Source: JANNMJ01 sp031397815
GTDB taxonomy: Bacteria; Bacteroidota; Bacteroidia; Cytophagales; Hymenobacteraceae
DNA length: 22,750 bases
NCBI GenBank assembly: GCA_031397815.1
Contig: JANNMJ010000193.1
Span: 1 to 22,750, forward strand
Direction: 5' to 3'
The notes below the pieces were generated by a model, which saw nothing but the letters and a program-made list of their open reading frames with translations, ran no database searches and was not told where the DNA came from. Below are positions 6,786 through 15,001 of this stretch, one piece after another; the stretch's first letter is position 1; each line of letters opens with the position of its first letter. The position numbers and the translations under genes were made by a program.

Positions 6786-8144
6786 TTACGGGAGCGGCGT
6801 TGCGGGAAACTGATTCACGTCCAGCAAGGGCACTTTTACGCCAAAGCTCTTATCTGAATCTGCCAGCAAGTCAATGATAGCATTCGCGAGCAGCGCATTA
6901 CCACGCGGCGAAAACGTATAGCCGTCGTAGTTATAGACGCCGCCAGTGACAGGGTCGCTGTTGTAGCTAACCCCGTTAATGTAGGCTCCTTTGGCCAGAT
7001 TTAAGTAGAACGTGCCAAGGTCGAGATAGATGAATCTACCGCCCGAAGCAGCTGCTTTCTGCTTCAAGACAGTATTAATGGAGTTATTGGCGTTGATTCT
7101 CCCGTTAAGATCGGAGATGTTCCGGTCGCTGACTACATCTTGGTCGCGCAGGGGATTGGCCGGGTCGAGTCCGAAAGGCGCAGTGGCCGGTTGACCAGTA
7201 GCGTTTTCCATTCTACCGATACGGCTAACCATTGGCAGCAGAATAACGTCGTTGTACACCGTACGCGTCACCGCACCAGTGGAATTCAGCACGAACATCG
7301 AAGTCGTATCAGTGCGCCCCAGCTTCTTATTCAAGCTACTGATGGTCGTGCTCAGAAGGGGAAGGTTGGAGGCGAATGGCAGCCCCAGAAAAGCGCCCCG
7401 TAGCGACGGTATCGCTATAAGGGAGTCGGCTAGACGGCCCAATGGCGCTGTTAACGTACTACCGGAGGGTAGCGGACTGCCGCAAGAGCCCCCAGATTGA
7501 ATGAACGTCATCAAATCGCCCATTCCGAAGCTGACGGTAACGAAAGTCGGGCGGGCGGCCCGAATAAGCGAAAAGTAGGTCCTGTCGGAGTTGAGCGGCA
7601 AAATGCGTTCGTAAAACGCATTGTAACCACTCGTGCCTTGATTCACTTCGTTGCCTAACCCAGCTATGTTAAGCTGGCTCAGTTTCAGGTTTGGAATTCC
7701 GAGGTTGTTGGGAATTCTACCCGCATCACTCCAGCGCGGAAACTGGTATTGTAGCTCTGAGCAAGGCGAGCCAGCGTTGAGCCGCACAGAATCGAGAAAC
7801 GTCACCGGCCCCATCCCGAGCAGCGCTTGGTTCTGACCCGTGAATCCCGTGAGTACAAAGCCGCCAGTACGCTCGTCGGGGCCGAGCAGTGGCTGGACGA
7901 ATTCGCCGCCGCCCAACAAGCGGAATTGGCGCGCCAGAAGGTTTGGAAACGAGTATTCCTGGCCAGCGCGCGAGAGGCTGCGATTGGCAACCCCCGCCGT
8001 AAAGTCATCGCCGATAGCTACATACCGGCTTAGGTCGAGGGAGCCGGCCGATTGGACGGGGGCTTCGTCGGAAAAATCTGGCTCACAGCCTGCCAACGAA
8101 GCAGCAGCAGCCAATGACAGGAAGTAACGGACAGGAACGCGCAT
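6786..8144 (-). CDS. SGNH/GDSL hydrolase-like lipoprotein lacking catalytic residues
   Basis: This 452-residue lipoprotein has a signal peptide MRVPVRYFLSLAAAASLAGC with a lipobox ending at Cys20. The ATG at 8144 is preferred to one 33 bases upstream because it starts this signal. The fold resembles the long Bacteroidota SGNH hydrolases: YVAIGDDFTAG (41-51), EYSFPNLLARQF, VSFGMGDLMTFI (204-215) and DGYTFSPRGNALLANAII (407-424). In the active family these blocks read GxS, GxND and DGxH. Here the nucleophile Ser is Asp47, the oxyanion Asn is Gly209 and the catalytic His is Thr410, so hydrolase activity is unlikely. It follows the FadL-type porin gene by 64 bases and is probably in one operon, as often seen in this phylum. 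Confidence 0.88.
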   Translation of the reverse strand: MRVPVRYFLSLAAAASLAGCEPDFSDEAPVQSAGSLDLSRYVAIGDDFTAGVANRSLSRAGQEYSFPNLLARQFRLLGGGEFVQPLLGPDERTGGFVLTGFTGQNQALLGMGPVTFLDSVRLNAGSPCSELQYQFPRWSDAGRIPNNLGIPNLKLSQLNIAGLGNEVNQGTSGYNAFYERILPLNSDRTYFSLIRAARPTFVTVSFGMGDLMTFIQSGGSCGSPLPSGSTLTAPLGRLADSLIAIPSLRGAFLGLPFASNLPLLSTTISSLNKKLGRTDTTSMFVLNSTGAVTRTVYNDVILLPMVSRIGRMENATGQPATAPFGLDPANPLRDQDVVSDRNISDLNGRINANNSINTVLKQKAAASGGRFIYLDLGTFYLNLAKGAYINGVSYNSDPVTGGVYNYDGYTFSPRGNALLANAIIDLLADSDKSFGVKVPLLDVNQFPATPLP

Positions 8145-8208
8145 GAAGCAGCGGTTTTGAGGAAATGAAGTCAGCAAACGAATCAGTCAGGCGTCAGCGT
8201 TCGGAGCC

Positions 8209-9447
8209 TTAGAAGAAGTAGCTCAGATTGACCGCGCCGCCGTGCTGGTTGTTGCGGTATTGACCGCCGATGGCGGGCGTGGTCAGCTGGGTGGCGTCGG
8301 CGCGGGCGTTGCGGGTGGCGGAGAGGCCGTAGGTGTAAGCGGCGTCGAGGCGTATGTGCCGGGTGGCTTGGTAGCCGAGGCCGACGGCGCCGCCGAAGAC
8401 GTTAGCGTCGGGGAAATCAGGGGTGATATTTTGGTCGCGGACGGGGCTTTCGTCGTAGTAAATACCGGCGCGCACTGCCAAAGACGGCTTGAGCTGATAC
8501 TCGGCACCAACCCGGAAGGCCATCGCATCCTGATACTTACGCCCGGCGCGCTCGGCGGGCCGCACGTCGTTGTCGTAGCGCACCACGAGGGAATCGTAAT
8601 CGCTCCAGCCGGTCAGTTCGAACGTGAAATTCAGCATCAGCTTTTCACTGACCATAATCGAGATGCCCGCCGCGAGCTGCGACGGCATATGCAGCGTAGT
8701 GCCGAAGCCGGTAGACGCCGGATAACGGAACGTCTGCGACGACGGAATCCCCGAAAAAGTGGCCGTGCCGTTGCTCATCTCCACTTTCACCGCTGACCGA
8801 TACGAGATACCGAACGAGATAGCGTCCCCGGAACGGCCCTTGATCCCCACGTTCCAGCCGATGCCGTTGCCCGAGGCGTCGTACTTCGCGCTGGCGTTGT
8901 CGAACTCACCCGCGGAGCGTTCCAGTAAGTAATCGGCCCCCACCAGCATCACCCCGCCGCCGATGCTGAACCGGTCGGAGATGCGGTACGCGACCGTGGG
9001 CTGCACGTACAGGCTGCGCACCCGATTGCGCTGCAACAACGCACGGCCTTCCCAATCCTTAGGCCATTGGGTATCGTAAGCGAACGGCGAATTGACGGCC
9101 AGCGCCACCACCAGCCGCTTCGCGCTATCGAGCGGCAGGGCGGCGTAGAGGTATGGCGAGGCGATGAAGCCCGCGTCGGCGGTGGTGTTCTGCTGGGTGG
9201 TGGCGCTGCGGAAAATCCGCCCGACGCGCATCCCCGTCAGCCCAAAGCTGACGTTCGCCGAGTCGAGCATTCCGAGGGCGCCGGGGTTGAACCAAGCCGC
9301 CGACGCATCGCGCGACATGGCGGTTGCGGCGCCCCCCAGCCCCAGTACGGGCGCAGAGGCAGGTAAGGTCTGGAAACCACCGGCTACAGCGCCGCTCAGC
9401 GGAAGGACGGCCAGCAGGGCCACAGCAGACAAAGAAGTACGGGTCAT
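8209..9447 (-). CDS. OmpP1/FadL/TodX family outer membrane protein
   Basis: This 412-residue outer membrane beta-barrel is of the long-chain fatty acid or hydrophobic compound transporter family. A signal peptide MTRTSLSAVALLAVLPLSGAV leads to GGFQTLPASAPVLGLGGAAT and DASAAWFNPGALGML (about 60-75), matching the FadL N-terminal plug region with its NPA/NPG-type motif. Amphipathic strands alternate to the end, and the chain closes LSYFF, the terminal aromatic expected of barrels. The start at 9447 is chosen over 9570 because a perfect promoter element lies between them and a signal peptide begins here. It is first of a pair with the SGNH-like lipoprotein. The substrate cannot be inferred. Confidence 0.93.
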   Translation of the reverse strand: MTRTSLSAVALLAVLPLSGAVAGGFQTLPASAPVLGLGGAATAMSRDASAAWFNPGALGMLDSANVSFGLTGMRVGRIFRSATTQQNTTADAGFIASPYLYAALPLDSAKRLVVALAVNSPFAYDTQWPKDWEGRALLQRNRVRSLYVQPTVAYRISDRFSIGGGVMLVGADYLLERSAGEFDNASAKYDASGNGIGWNVGIKGRSGDAISFGISYRSAVKVEMSNGTATFSGIPSSQTFRYPASTGFGTTLHMPSQLAAGISIMVSEKLMLNFTFELTGWSDYDSLVVRYDNDVRPAERAGRKYQDAMAFRVGAEYQLKPSLAVRAGIYYDESPVRDQNITPDFPDANVFGGAVGLGYQATRHIRLDAAYTYGLSATRNARADATQLTTPAIGGQYRNNQHGGAVNLSYFF

Positions 9448-9502
9448 ACGGGGTGAAAAGCGGCGACGAGGCAGCGAAATCCGATGCTTGATTTCTGGGG
9501 CA

Positions 9503-9510
9503 CAAAGGTA
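9503..9510 (-). promoter_or_regulatory. Promoter -7 element for the FadL-type porin gene
   Basis: Read on the minus strand this is TACCTTTG, a perfect TAnnTTTG match, placing the start about 50 bases before the ATG at 9447. A clear TTTG at -33 was not found (TTAACTTAGG is nearby). Confidence 0.55.
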
Positions 9511-9606
9511 CGCCCAGCGGGTTACGCCTAAGTTAAGAACAGGGTAAGCGGAATGGGGGAGAAGCGCCAAGAAGCGCCAGCAAGAATCGGGAAAGACGTC
9601 AGCCGC

Positions 9607-10773
9607 CTAACCTTCTTTTACTTCGATGACCCCCGCCACGTCGGCGTAGCGGACGCCGTTGGCGGCGGCTTCTACTTCGCGCAAAACGTCTTGCTGCCAC
9701 GGCCGCAGAACGGCATCGGCGCCCATCTCCACGATTTCGGCCATCGTCTTGTTCGAGAGGACCAGATTGGCCATATTCTGCCCGTATTGGCCCGCAACCG
9801 CGCTTTTCAGTGCCAGAAGCTGCGCTTCGCGCTCATCGACCAATCGGGTTTTATCTGCCGACATCCGCCATTTGAAGCCGCGTGGGCGGGCGGCGCGCGG
9901 CTCGGTGGCGGGCGGCGTCCAGTTGTCGGGCGAGAGGGCGGTCAGTCGTTCGAGCCACGGCGAGCGCCGTAGCGCGGCGTGGGTGCCCCGAATATTCGCC
10001 CATTCCTGCGCCGAGCGCGGGGTTTGGCGGACGAAATCCGGGAAGAACTTGTTGTCGAAAAGCTGATACGGCGGGCGGTCGAGCGACCGCGCAGCATCGT
10101 CGCGGATTTGCCAGAGGGCGCGGAAAAGCGGAATCTCCTGCGGCTCGATGCGGAGCTTGGCGGCGAGGCGGTTCCACGGCTCGGGGTCACGCGTGTAGCG
10201 CACGAAATCGAGCGCTTGGTTCTCCTGCTTCGCCCATTCCTGCCGATTCAGCACGGTGAGCTTGGCTTCGAGCCGGTCTTTCAGCTCGAAGAGATAAATG
10301 ACGTCGTTGGCGGCATATTCGAGCTGAGATTCGGTGAGGGGGCGCTTGAGCCAGTTCGATTTCTGCTCGCCTTTATCGACTTCCAGCCCCAATTCCTGCT
10401 GAATCAGCCGACCGAGGGAAATCTGGTTATCGGCTTCCCCCAGAAGCTGCGCCAACACGCTGGTATCGACGATATTCGGGACGCGGGCGTCGTACAGCTC
10501 ATCCAAAAGGAGAATGTCGGAGCGGCAGGAGTGAAAGATTTTGATGATGGCGGGGTCGGCCAAAACCTCCCACAGCGCCGACAGCTCGGGCACCGTCACG
10601 GGGTCGATTAGCCACACGTCCTGGCCGTCGAAAATCTGAATCAGCCCCAAATGGCGCCCGTAACGGTAACGCATATCGTCGAATTCGAGGTCGACGCCAA
10701 GCTGGGGGCACCCGCTCAGGTGCTTGCAGACCGCCGGCAGCTGTGCCGGGTCAGTGATATACTCAATCTTCAT
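9607..10773 (-). CDS. rnd: Ribonuclease D (DEDDy 3'-5' exonuclease)
   Basis: This 388-residue protein has an N-terminal DEDDy exonuclease domain: GVDLEFD (Asp28, Glu30), FHSCRSDILLL (Asp86) and LEYAANDVIYLFEL (Tyr153, Asp157), preceded by SNWLKRPLTESQ as in RNase D. An HRDC-like helical region follows at about residues 205-290 (FRALWQIRDDAARSLDRPPY), with a second helical region to the end. Length agrees with bacterial RNase D, which trims 3' ends of tRNA precursors and other stable RNAs in the cytoplasm. The ATG at 10773 starts directly with the first strand (MKIEYITDP). It lies 90 bases downstream of the YwqK-like gene on the same strand. A weak GACCTTCG element precedes it. Confidence 0.94.
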   Translation of the reverse strand: MKIEYITDPAQLPAVCKHLSGCPQLGVDLEFDDMRYRYGRHLGLIQIFDGQDVWLIDPVTVPELSALWEVLADPAIIKIFHSCRSDILLLDELYDARVPNIVDTSVLAQLLGEADNQISLGRLIQQELGLEVDKGEQKSNWLKRPLTESQLEYAANDVIYLFELKDRLEAKLTVLNRQEWAKQENQALDFVRYTRDPEPWNRLAAKLRIEPQEIPLFRALWQIRDDAARSLDRPPYQLFDNKFFPDFVRQTPRSAQEWANIRGTHAALRRSPWLERLTALSPDNWTPPATEPRAARPRGFKWRMSADKTRLVDEREAQLLALKSAVAGQYGQNMANLVLSNKTMAEIVEMGADAVLRPWQQDVLREVEAAANGVRYADVAGVIEVKEG

Positions 10774-10863
10774 CTGGGTGCGAAGGTCGGAAAAAAACCG
10801 GCCCGACCGCTGCCCCGCCCTTCACCAAAACGAAGGCTTGCCCAGCGCGCCGCGCCGATGGCC

Positions 10864-12363
10864 CTATTTGCCGCCAGATTTTGGCTGCGCTCCCCGCGCT
10901 GGTTGGCCCTTCGGCTTCCCTTTCGAGGGCGCCGGAGTCGCCGTCGGCTCCACCTCAACATCGCGCCGGAAGGTGGCGATTCTGGTCGGCTTGCCGGTTT
11001 CGGGGTCGAAAAACTGCACCTTCCCGCTCACTTGCCCGCTGATGTAATTGCCCGCCCGCAAGAGTCGACCTTTCGCATCGAACTCCTTAAACGGGCCGTT
11101 TTTGCGGTTCGCTTTCCACGTCGTTTCGTTCGTCAGAAGCCCTAAATCGTTGTATTCGGTCCAGATGCCGGTGCGGCGGTTGGCTTCGCAAGTGCCCCGC
11201 GTGGCTACCCGACCAGTGGCGAAATACGTGAGCTGCTCGCCGCTGAGCTTGCCGTTTAGGTAGCGGGCGAGGGTTTTTGGCGGCTCGTTGGGCGCATCGT
11301 AATAGGTGCGCCATTCGCCGGTTTTTTGGTTCGCGATGACGTGCTCGTCGGCTTGCAGGTGGCCGCTGGGGTAGAACGTGCGACGGTCGTAATCGTGACC
11401 GTCGTTGCGGTATTTGGTTTCCTGCTGCGTGGTGCCGTCGGGGAAGAAAAACTGCTCGGTGCCCACTTTCACGCCCGACTTGTAGGTAGTGCGCCCTGCT
11501 ACTTTGCCGTCTTCGTAATACTCGGTCACGGGGCCGTCGAGGGCGGCGGTGGTGGCGTCGGGGGCGTTTTCGCGCACTTCGCGCTTGCGCGGCTTGTTGG
11601 CGGCGCCCGCCACGCTGTAGGTCGCAGACGGCGGCGCAATCGCTACAACACGGTACGCGCCCTCGCGCTGGAGCTTGCCGGACGGGAAATACCATCGTTG
11701 CGTGCCTTCCTTCGTTCCGGGCTTGGTCACGATTTCCGACGCCACCTGCCCGTTCTCATAGTATGTCGTTTCGGGGCCATCGGGCAGCCCGTTGCGGTAG
11801 CTACGGACGGATTTTACTTCCCCACCGGGCCAAAACGTGCGAGTCGGCCCATTTGGCTGGTGGTTTTTGTACGTGATTTCCGATTGCAGCGTCCCCGTCG
11901 AGTCAAACGCCTTCACCAACCCTTCGGGGAAGCCGTCGACGAACTCAGCGTCCATCCTCGGCTTGCCGCTCGGATAAAATGTTCGAAATGGGCCGGTCTG
12001 CTGATTGGCTTTGTACGTGCCTTCCTGCAAGGGCTTGCCGTCAGCGGCCCACGCGCGGAATGGCCCTTCTTTCTTCCCGCCAATCCAGTTTACTTCGAGG
12101 CGACGCTGTCCGTTCTCGTAAAATTCGGTGTAGAGCGAATCGGGTTTGCCTTCGGAATACCGTCCCACCGACTCCACCTTCCCAGAAGCATAGAAGCGCT
12201 TGAAACCGCCGTGTCGCACCGTGTCAGCCCCGACCCGCGCCTGATACACTTCCTTCACGATGGTGCGCTTGTCGGGGTCTGCCCAGACGGTAATCGGTCG
12301 GGTGGTTTGGGCAAAGGCAGGAGCCGCAGCGCTAAGCGTCAGCAGGATGAGAAAGAATCGCAT
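10864..12363 (-). CDS. YwqK/MORN-repeat exported protein
   Basis: This 499-residue protein has a signal peptide MRFFLILLTLSAAAPAFAQ. About a dozen or more 20-25-residue repeats of the MORN/YwqK type follow: GGFKRFYASGKVESVGRY, GPFRAWAADGKPLQEGTYK, GPFRTFYPSGKPRMDAEF, and so on to about residue 470. The core is G-x-x-x-x-[FY]-[FYW]-x-x-G-[KQ]. The tail is low complexity (PAPSKGKPKGQPARGAQPKSGGK). Such proteins are often labelled antitoxin component YwqK, but here there is a signal peptide and no adjacent toxin, so a surface or periplasmic beta-rich scaffold is more likely; that is inference. The ATG at 12363 begins the signal. RNase D follows 90 bases downstream. Confidence 0.85.
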   Translation of the reverse strand: MRFFLILLTLSAAAPAFAQTTRPITVWADPDKRTIVKEVYQARVGADTVRHGGFKRFYASGKVESVGRYSEGKPDSLYTEFYENGQRRLEVNWIGGKKEGPFRAWAADGKPLQEGTYKANQQTGPFRTFYPSGKPRMDAEFVDGFPEGLVKAFDSTGTLQSEITYKNHQPNGPTRTFWPGGEVKSVRSYRNGLPDGPETTYYENGQVASEIVTKPGTKEGTQRWYFPSGKLQREGAYRVVAIAPPSATYSVAGAANKPRKREVRENAPDATTAALDGPVTEYYEDGKVAGRTTYKSGVKVGTEQFFFPDGTTQQETKYRNDGHDYDRRTFYPSGHLQADEHVIANQKTGEWRTYYDAPNEPPKTLARYLNGKLSGEQLTYFATGRVATRGTCEANRRTGIWTEYNDLGLLTNETTWKANRKNGPFKEFDAKGRLLRAGNYISGQVSGKVQFFDPETGKPTRIATFRRDVEVEPTATPAPSKGKPKGQPARGAQPKSGGK

Positions 12364-12467
12364 AGAAAATTAAACGTCAGCGACTTTCGACTGAAAATTG
12401 ACCTTGCTTCTGACTACTTCTTTCGAATATTTCGAAGTGATTCTACAGAAGCAAAAGCCCAAGAGCC

Positions 12468-12588
12468 TGTCATTGCGAGCGTAGCGAAGCAAACTTCGTA
12501 GCAAAGGCGCGGCGGCTGAGTAAACGCATCAAGCAAACGTGCTGAGCAAACGAGGATTGCTTCGTCGCAAAGCCTCCTCGCAATGACA
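12468..12588. repeat. Palindromic element with TGTCATTGCGAG ends
   Basis: TGTCATTGCGAG (12468-12479) is the exact complement of CTCGCAATGACA (12577-12588). Inside, GCGAAGCAA near 12485 is mirrored by TTGCTTCGTCGC near 12557. This closely resembles a repeat seen in many Bacteroidota genomes with the ends TCATTGCGAG...CTCGCAATGA. Nothing in 12364-12699 looks coding. Confidence 0.7.
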
Positions 12589-12631
12589 AATCGGTAGGAA
12601 GTTATTGACTTTCGAACCGCTCCGACAGCAT

Positions 12632-12671
12632 TTCGCCCCGCGCTCGGGCCGAAACCAGAACGCGGGGCGAA
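12632..12671 (-). terminator. Possible terminator hairpin after the thiolase gene
   Basis: TTCGCCCCGCG (12632-12642) pairs perfectly with CGCGGGGCGAA (12661-12671). It lies about 30 bases past the thiolase stop, but the minus strand continues AAATGCTG rather than with a T-run, so it may only stabilise the transcript end. Confidence 0.4.
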
Positions 12672-12699
12672 GGTAAATTAGTGCTTGGCTCGAAGCCGA

Positions 12700-13896
12700 T
12701 TAGACGCGCTCCAGCACGATGGCCGACGCGCCGCCGCCACCGTTGCAGATACCCGTCACGCCGATTTTGGCGTTGTTCTGCTTCAGCACATGCAGCAGCG
12801 TGGTGACGATGCGAGCGCCGCTCGCGCCAAGCGGATGACCGAGCGCCACTGCGCCGCCGTTGACGTTCACTTTGCTGGCGTCGAGCTTCAGCAGCTCATT
12901 GTTGGCGAGCGCCACGCCCGAGAATGCCTCGTTGATTTCGTAGAAATCGACCTGATCGGCGGCTACTCCGGCGCGCTTCATCGCCTTCGGAATCGCAATC
13001 GACGGGGTCGTGGTGAACCACCACGGGTCTTGCTCGGCATCGGCGAAACCGCGGATGATGGCGAGGGGCGTCAGGCCGAGGGCGTCGGCTTTCTCGCGGC
13101 TCATCAGCACGAGGGCGGCGGCGCCGTCGTTGAGCTTCGAGGCGTTGGCGGCGGTTACGGTGCCGGTTTTGTCGAACGCGGGCCGCAGACCGGGCATCTT
13201 GCTGAAGTTCGATTTCCCCGGCTCCTCATCCTGCGACACCATCAGCGGCTCACCCCCGCGCTGCGGAATCGGCACGGCGACGATTTCGTCCTGAAACGAA
13301 CCCGCTTTCTGGGCGTTCTGAGCGCGCGTGTACGATTCGATTGCGTAGTTGTCCTGCGCCTCACGGGTCAGGCCCATCTCTTTGGCGGTGTTGTCGGCGG
13401 CGAAACCCATCGCGAGGCCTTTGTACACGTCTTCCAAACCGTCCTTCGCGATGCCATCGAGAAGGGTGACGTTGCCGAATTTCGAGCCGAAACGCGCTTG
13501 CGTGGCGTAATACGGCACGTTGCTCATCGACTCCATTCCGCCCGCCACAATCACGTCGTGGTAGCCGAGCATAATCTCCTGCGCGGCCATCATTATGGCT
13601 TTCGAACCCGAAGCACACACTTTGTTAACGGTCGTGCATTCCACTTCCGGCGCCAAACCCGCGAGCAGCGCGGCCTGACGGGCCGGAGCCTGACCAACGC
13701 CCGCGCTGAGCACGTTGCCCATAATCACGGCGGTCACTTCCGACTTATCGACGCCCGCTTTTTCCAAAGCGCCTTTAATAGCTACGGCTCCCAGCTGAGG
13801 AGCAGTTTGCGAAGCCAAGACCCCCCCAAACGCTCCAATGGGCGTCCGGACGGCCGATACGATAACTACTTCGCGGATTTGCTGCGATTGCTGCAT
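12700..13896 (-). CDS. Acetyl-CoA C-acyltransferase (thiolase)
   Basis: This 398-residue thiolase matches the usual 390-400 length. It begins EVVIVSAVRTPIGAFGG. The acylated Cys is in NKVCASGSKAIMMA (about residue 93), followed by GGMESMSNVPYY, NEAFSGVALANNELL, NVNGGAVALGHPLGASGARI with the active-site His, and CNGGGGASAIVLERV with the second Cys at the end. Thiolases either condense two acetyl-CoA or cleave 3-ketoacyl-CoA. The NEAFSGVA form and length point to an acetoacetyl-CoA type, but degradation versus biosynthesis cannot be settled. No other beta-oxidation gene is adjacent. On the minus strand TACCTTCG (13952-13959) may be its -7 element, and a small GCTCC/GGAGC stem (13907-13920) lies in the 5' leader. 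Confidence 0.94.
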   Translation of the reverse strand: MQQSQQIREVVIVSAVRTPIGAFGGVLASQTAPQLGAVAIKGALEKAGVDKSEVTAVIMGNVLSAGVGQAPARQAALLAGLAPEVECTTVNKVCASGSKAIMMAAQEIMLGYHDVIVAGGMESMSNVPYYATQARFGSKFGNVTLLDGIAKDGLEDVYKGLAMGFAADNTAKEMGLTREAQDNYAIESYTRAQNAQKAGSFQDEIVAVPIPQRGGEPLMVSQDEEPGKSNFSKMPGLRPAFDKTGTVTAANASKLNDGAAALVLMSREKADALGLTPLAIIRGFADAEQDPWWFTTTPSIAIPKAMKRAGVAADQVDFYEINEAFSGVALANNELLKLDASKVNVNGGAVALGHPLGASGARIVTTLLHVLKQNNAKIGVTGICNGGGGASAIVLERV

Positions 13897-13951
13897 GGCA
13901 TTGCGTGCTCCTGAAGGAGCCTGTAGAAGAGGGGAAATTTGATTGGTTGCA

Positions 13952-13959
13952 CGAAGGTA
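13952..13959 (-). promoter_or_regulatory. Possible promoter -7 element for the thiolase gene
   Basis: Read on the minus strand this is TACCTTCG, one mismatch from TAnnTTTG, about 55 bases before the ATG at 13896 and just past the TPR gene stop. No clear -33 box. Confidence 0.35.
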
Positions 13960-13964
13960 AGGGC

Positions 13965-14894
13965 TTACCAGTCGGGCTTGGTAGGGTCGGGCGGACGCGG
14001 CGCGGTGCGGTTGAGCTGCTGGAGGTACTGCGCCTCTTGCGCCCGCATCGCATCGAGGAGCATCCGCGCTTGTTCGGGCGGAATGGCGGCGTTGGCAGTG
14101 GGCTGAGCGCGAGTGGTTTGCACGCGCTGACTGGTGGCATCAGCGGCGGTTGTGCCGCGTCCGGCGCGCCCGTCGGAACCGGGCGCTGTGGCGTCGTTGG
14201 GGTCACTGGATTGGCCGCGCTGGTCTCCGGGTTGTTGGCCTTGGGCTTGCTGACGCGACTGTCCACCGGCGTTATCCGGCCGGTTGCCGCCGCCGGGACG
14301 GTCGCCGGAGCCGGTTGGGGAGGTGGCGTTACCGCCTTTATCGGGCGCGGCGCGTTCCTGCTTGCCTTGGTCGCTCGGTTTCGGCTTGGGGCGGCGTGGC
14401 GCGGAGCCGCCTTGCGGGTTGTCGGGGTTGTCGGGCGCCTGATTGAGCCAGCGGAGCAGAGTTTCGTAGTTATACCGAATCGTGGGCGAGCCGGAATCGG
14501 TGCGGAGGGCGGTGCGGAGGAGGGTGAGGGCGCGGTCGTAATCTTCGTCGGCTGCCGCTAACAGGCCTAGCTGGCTGAGCGCCACGGCCCGCCGGTGCAA
14601 GTCGGGACTGGCGCTGAGGGCGGCGTAGGCCACTTGGGCGGCGGCGCCGCGTCCGGCGCGGAAACAGGCGTGGGCGAAGTTCATCCGCGCTTCTTCCGGC
14701 AGCGGGCCGAGGGCGGCGAGGGCTTCGTAGGCGCGAATTGCGGTGGCGTTATCGCCGCGCTGATAGGCGGCGCGGGCTTCGGCGGCATAGCCATTCGAGG
14801 CGCGGATGCGGTTGAGCAGCCCCGGCTCGCCGGTCAGACCGAGGGCGAGCAAAACGGGGAGCGCGAGGCGGATGGAAAGCAGCGAAACCGACAT
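13965..14894 (-). CDS. Tetratricopeptide repeat protein, BatC/BatE-like
   Basis: This protein is about 309 residues long. An N-terminal hydrophobic segment (SLLSIRLALPVLLALGLTG) acts as signal or anchor, followed by two or three TPRs at about residues 35-150 (AARAAYQRGDNATAIRAYEAL, EEARMNFAHACFRAG, ALTLLRTALRTDSGSPTIRYNYE). The rest is a long Pro/Gly/Gln/Asp-rich low-complexity region, ending with a short helix (PEQARMLLDAMRAQEAQYLQQL). The arrangement resembles Bat aerotolerance-type TPR proteins of Bacteroidota, but no BatA/BatB/BatD gene is present here. The ATG at 14894 is chosen over 14933 because the latter would lie inside the terminator of the upstream gene. Confidence 0.8.
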   Translation of the reverse strand: MSVSLLSIRLALPVLLALGLTGEPGLLNRIRASNGYAAEARAAYQRGDNATAIRAYEALAALGPLPEEARMNFAHACFRAGRGAAAQVAYAALSASPDLHRRAVALSQLGLLAAADEDYDRALTLLRTALRTDSGSPTIRYNYETLLRWLNQAPDNPDNPQGGSAPRRPKPKPSDQGKQERAAPDKGGNATSPTGSGDRPGGGNRPDNAGGQSRQQAQGQQPGDQRGQSSDPNDATAPGSDGRAGRGTTAADATSQRVQTTRAQPTANAAIPPEQARMLLDAMRAQEAQYLQQLNRTAPRPPDPTKPDW

Positions 14895-14903
14895 CAATCC
14901 CCA

Positions 14904-14952
14904 AAAATGCGACCCGCCGCCCGAAACGTTCACGAACGTCGGGCGGCGGGTC
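14904..14952 (-). terminator. Strong intrinsic terminator after the HPF gene
   Basis: GACCCGCCGCCCGA (14911-14924) pairs perfectly with TCGGGCGGCGGGTC (14939-14952), with an inner CGTTC/GAACG stem. Read on the minus strand the stem is followed by GCATTTTTGGGG. It ends the ribosome-hibernation gene and sits directly before the TPR gene start, so the TPR gene is probably transcribed separately or by read-through. Confidence 0.85.
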
Positions 14953-15001
14953 AGGAATTGAAGCGAGGAAGGCGCCGGTAAATCAGCGGACCGAGCCGGG
15001 G

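Noticed and set aside
10864..12363. Toxin-antitoxin system
   Set aside because: The YwqK-like protein is exported and no small toxin gene is adjacent; the neighbour is RNase D.
12685..13914. Long plus-strand ORF of 409 codons opposite the thiolase; similar ones at 1119-1907, 5007-5993 and 11326-12501
   Set aside because: These are antisense shadows of well-supported genes in GC-rich DNA; no recognisable domains.
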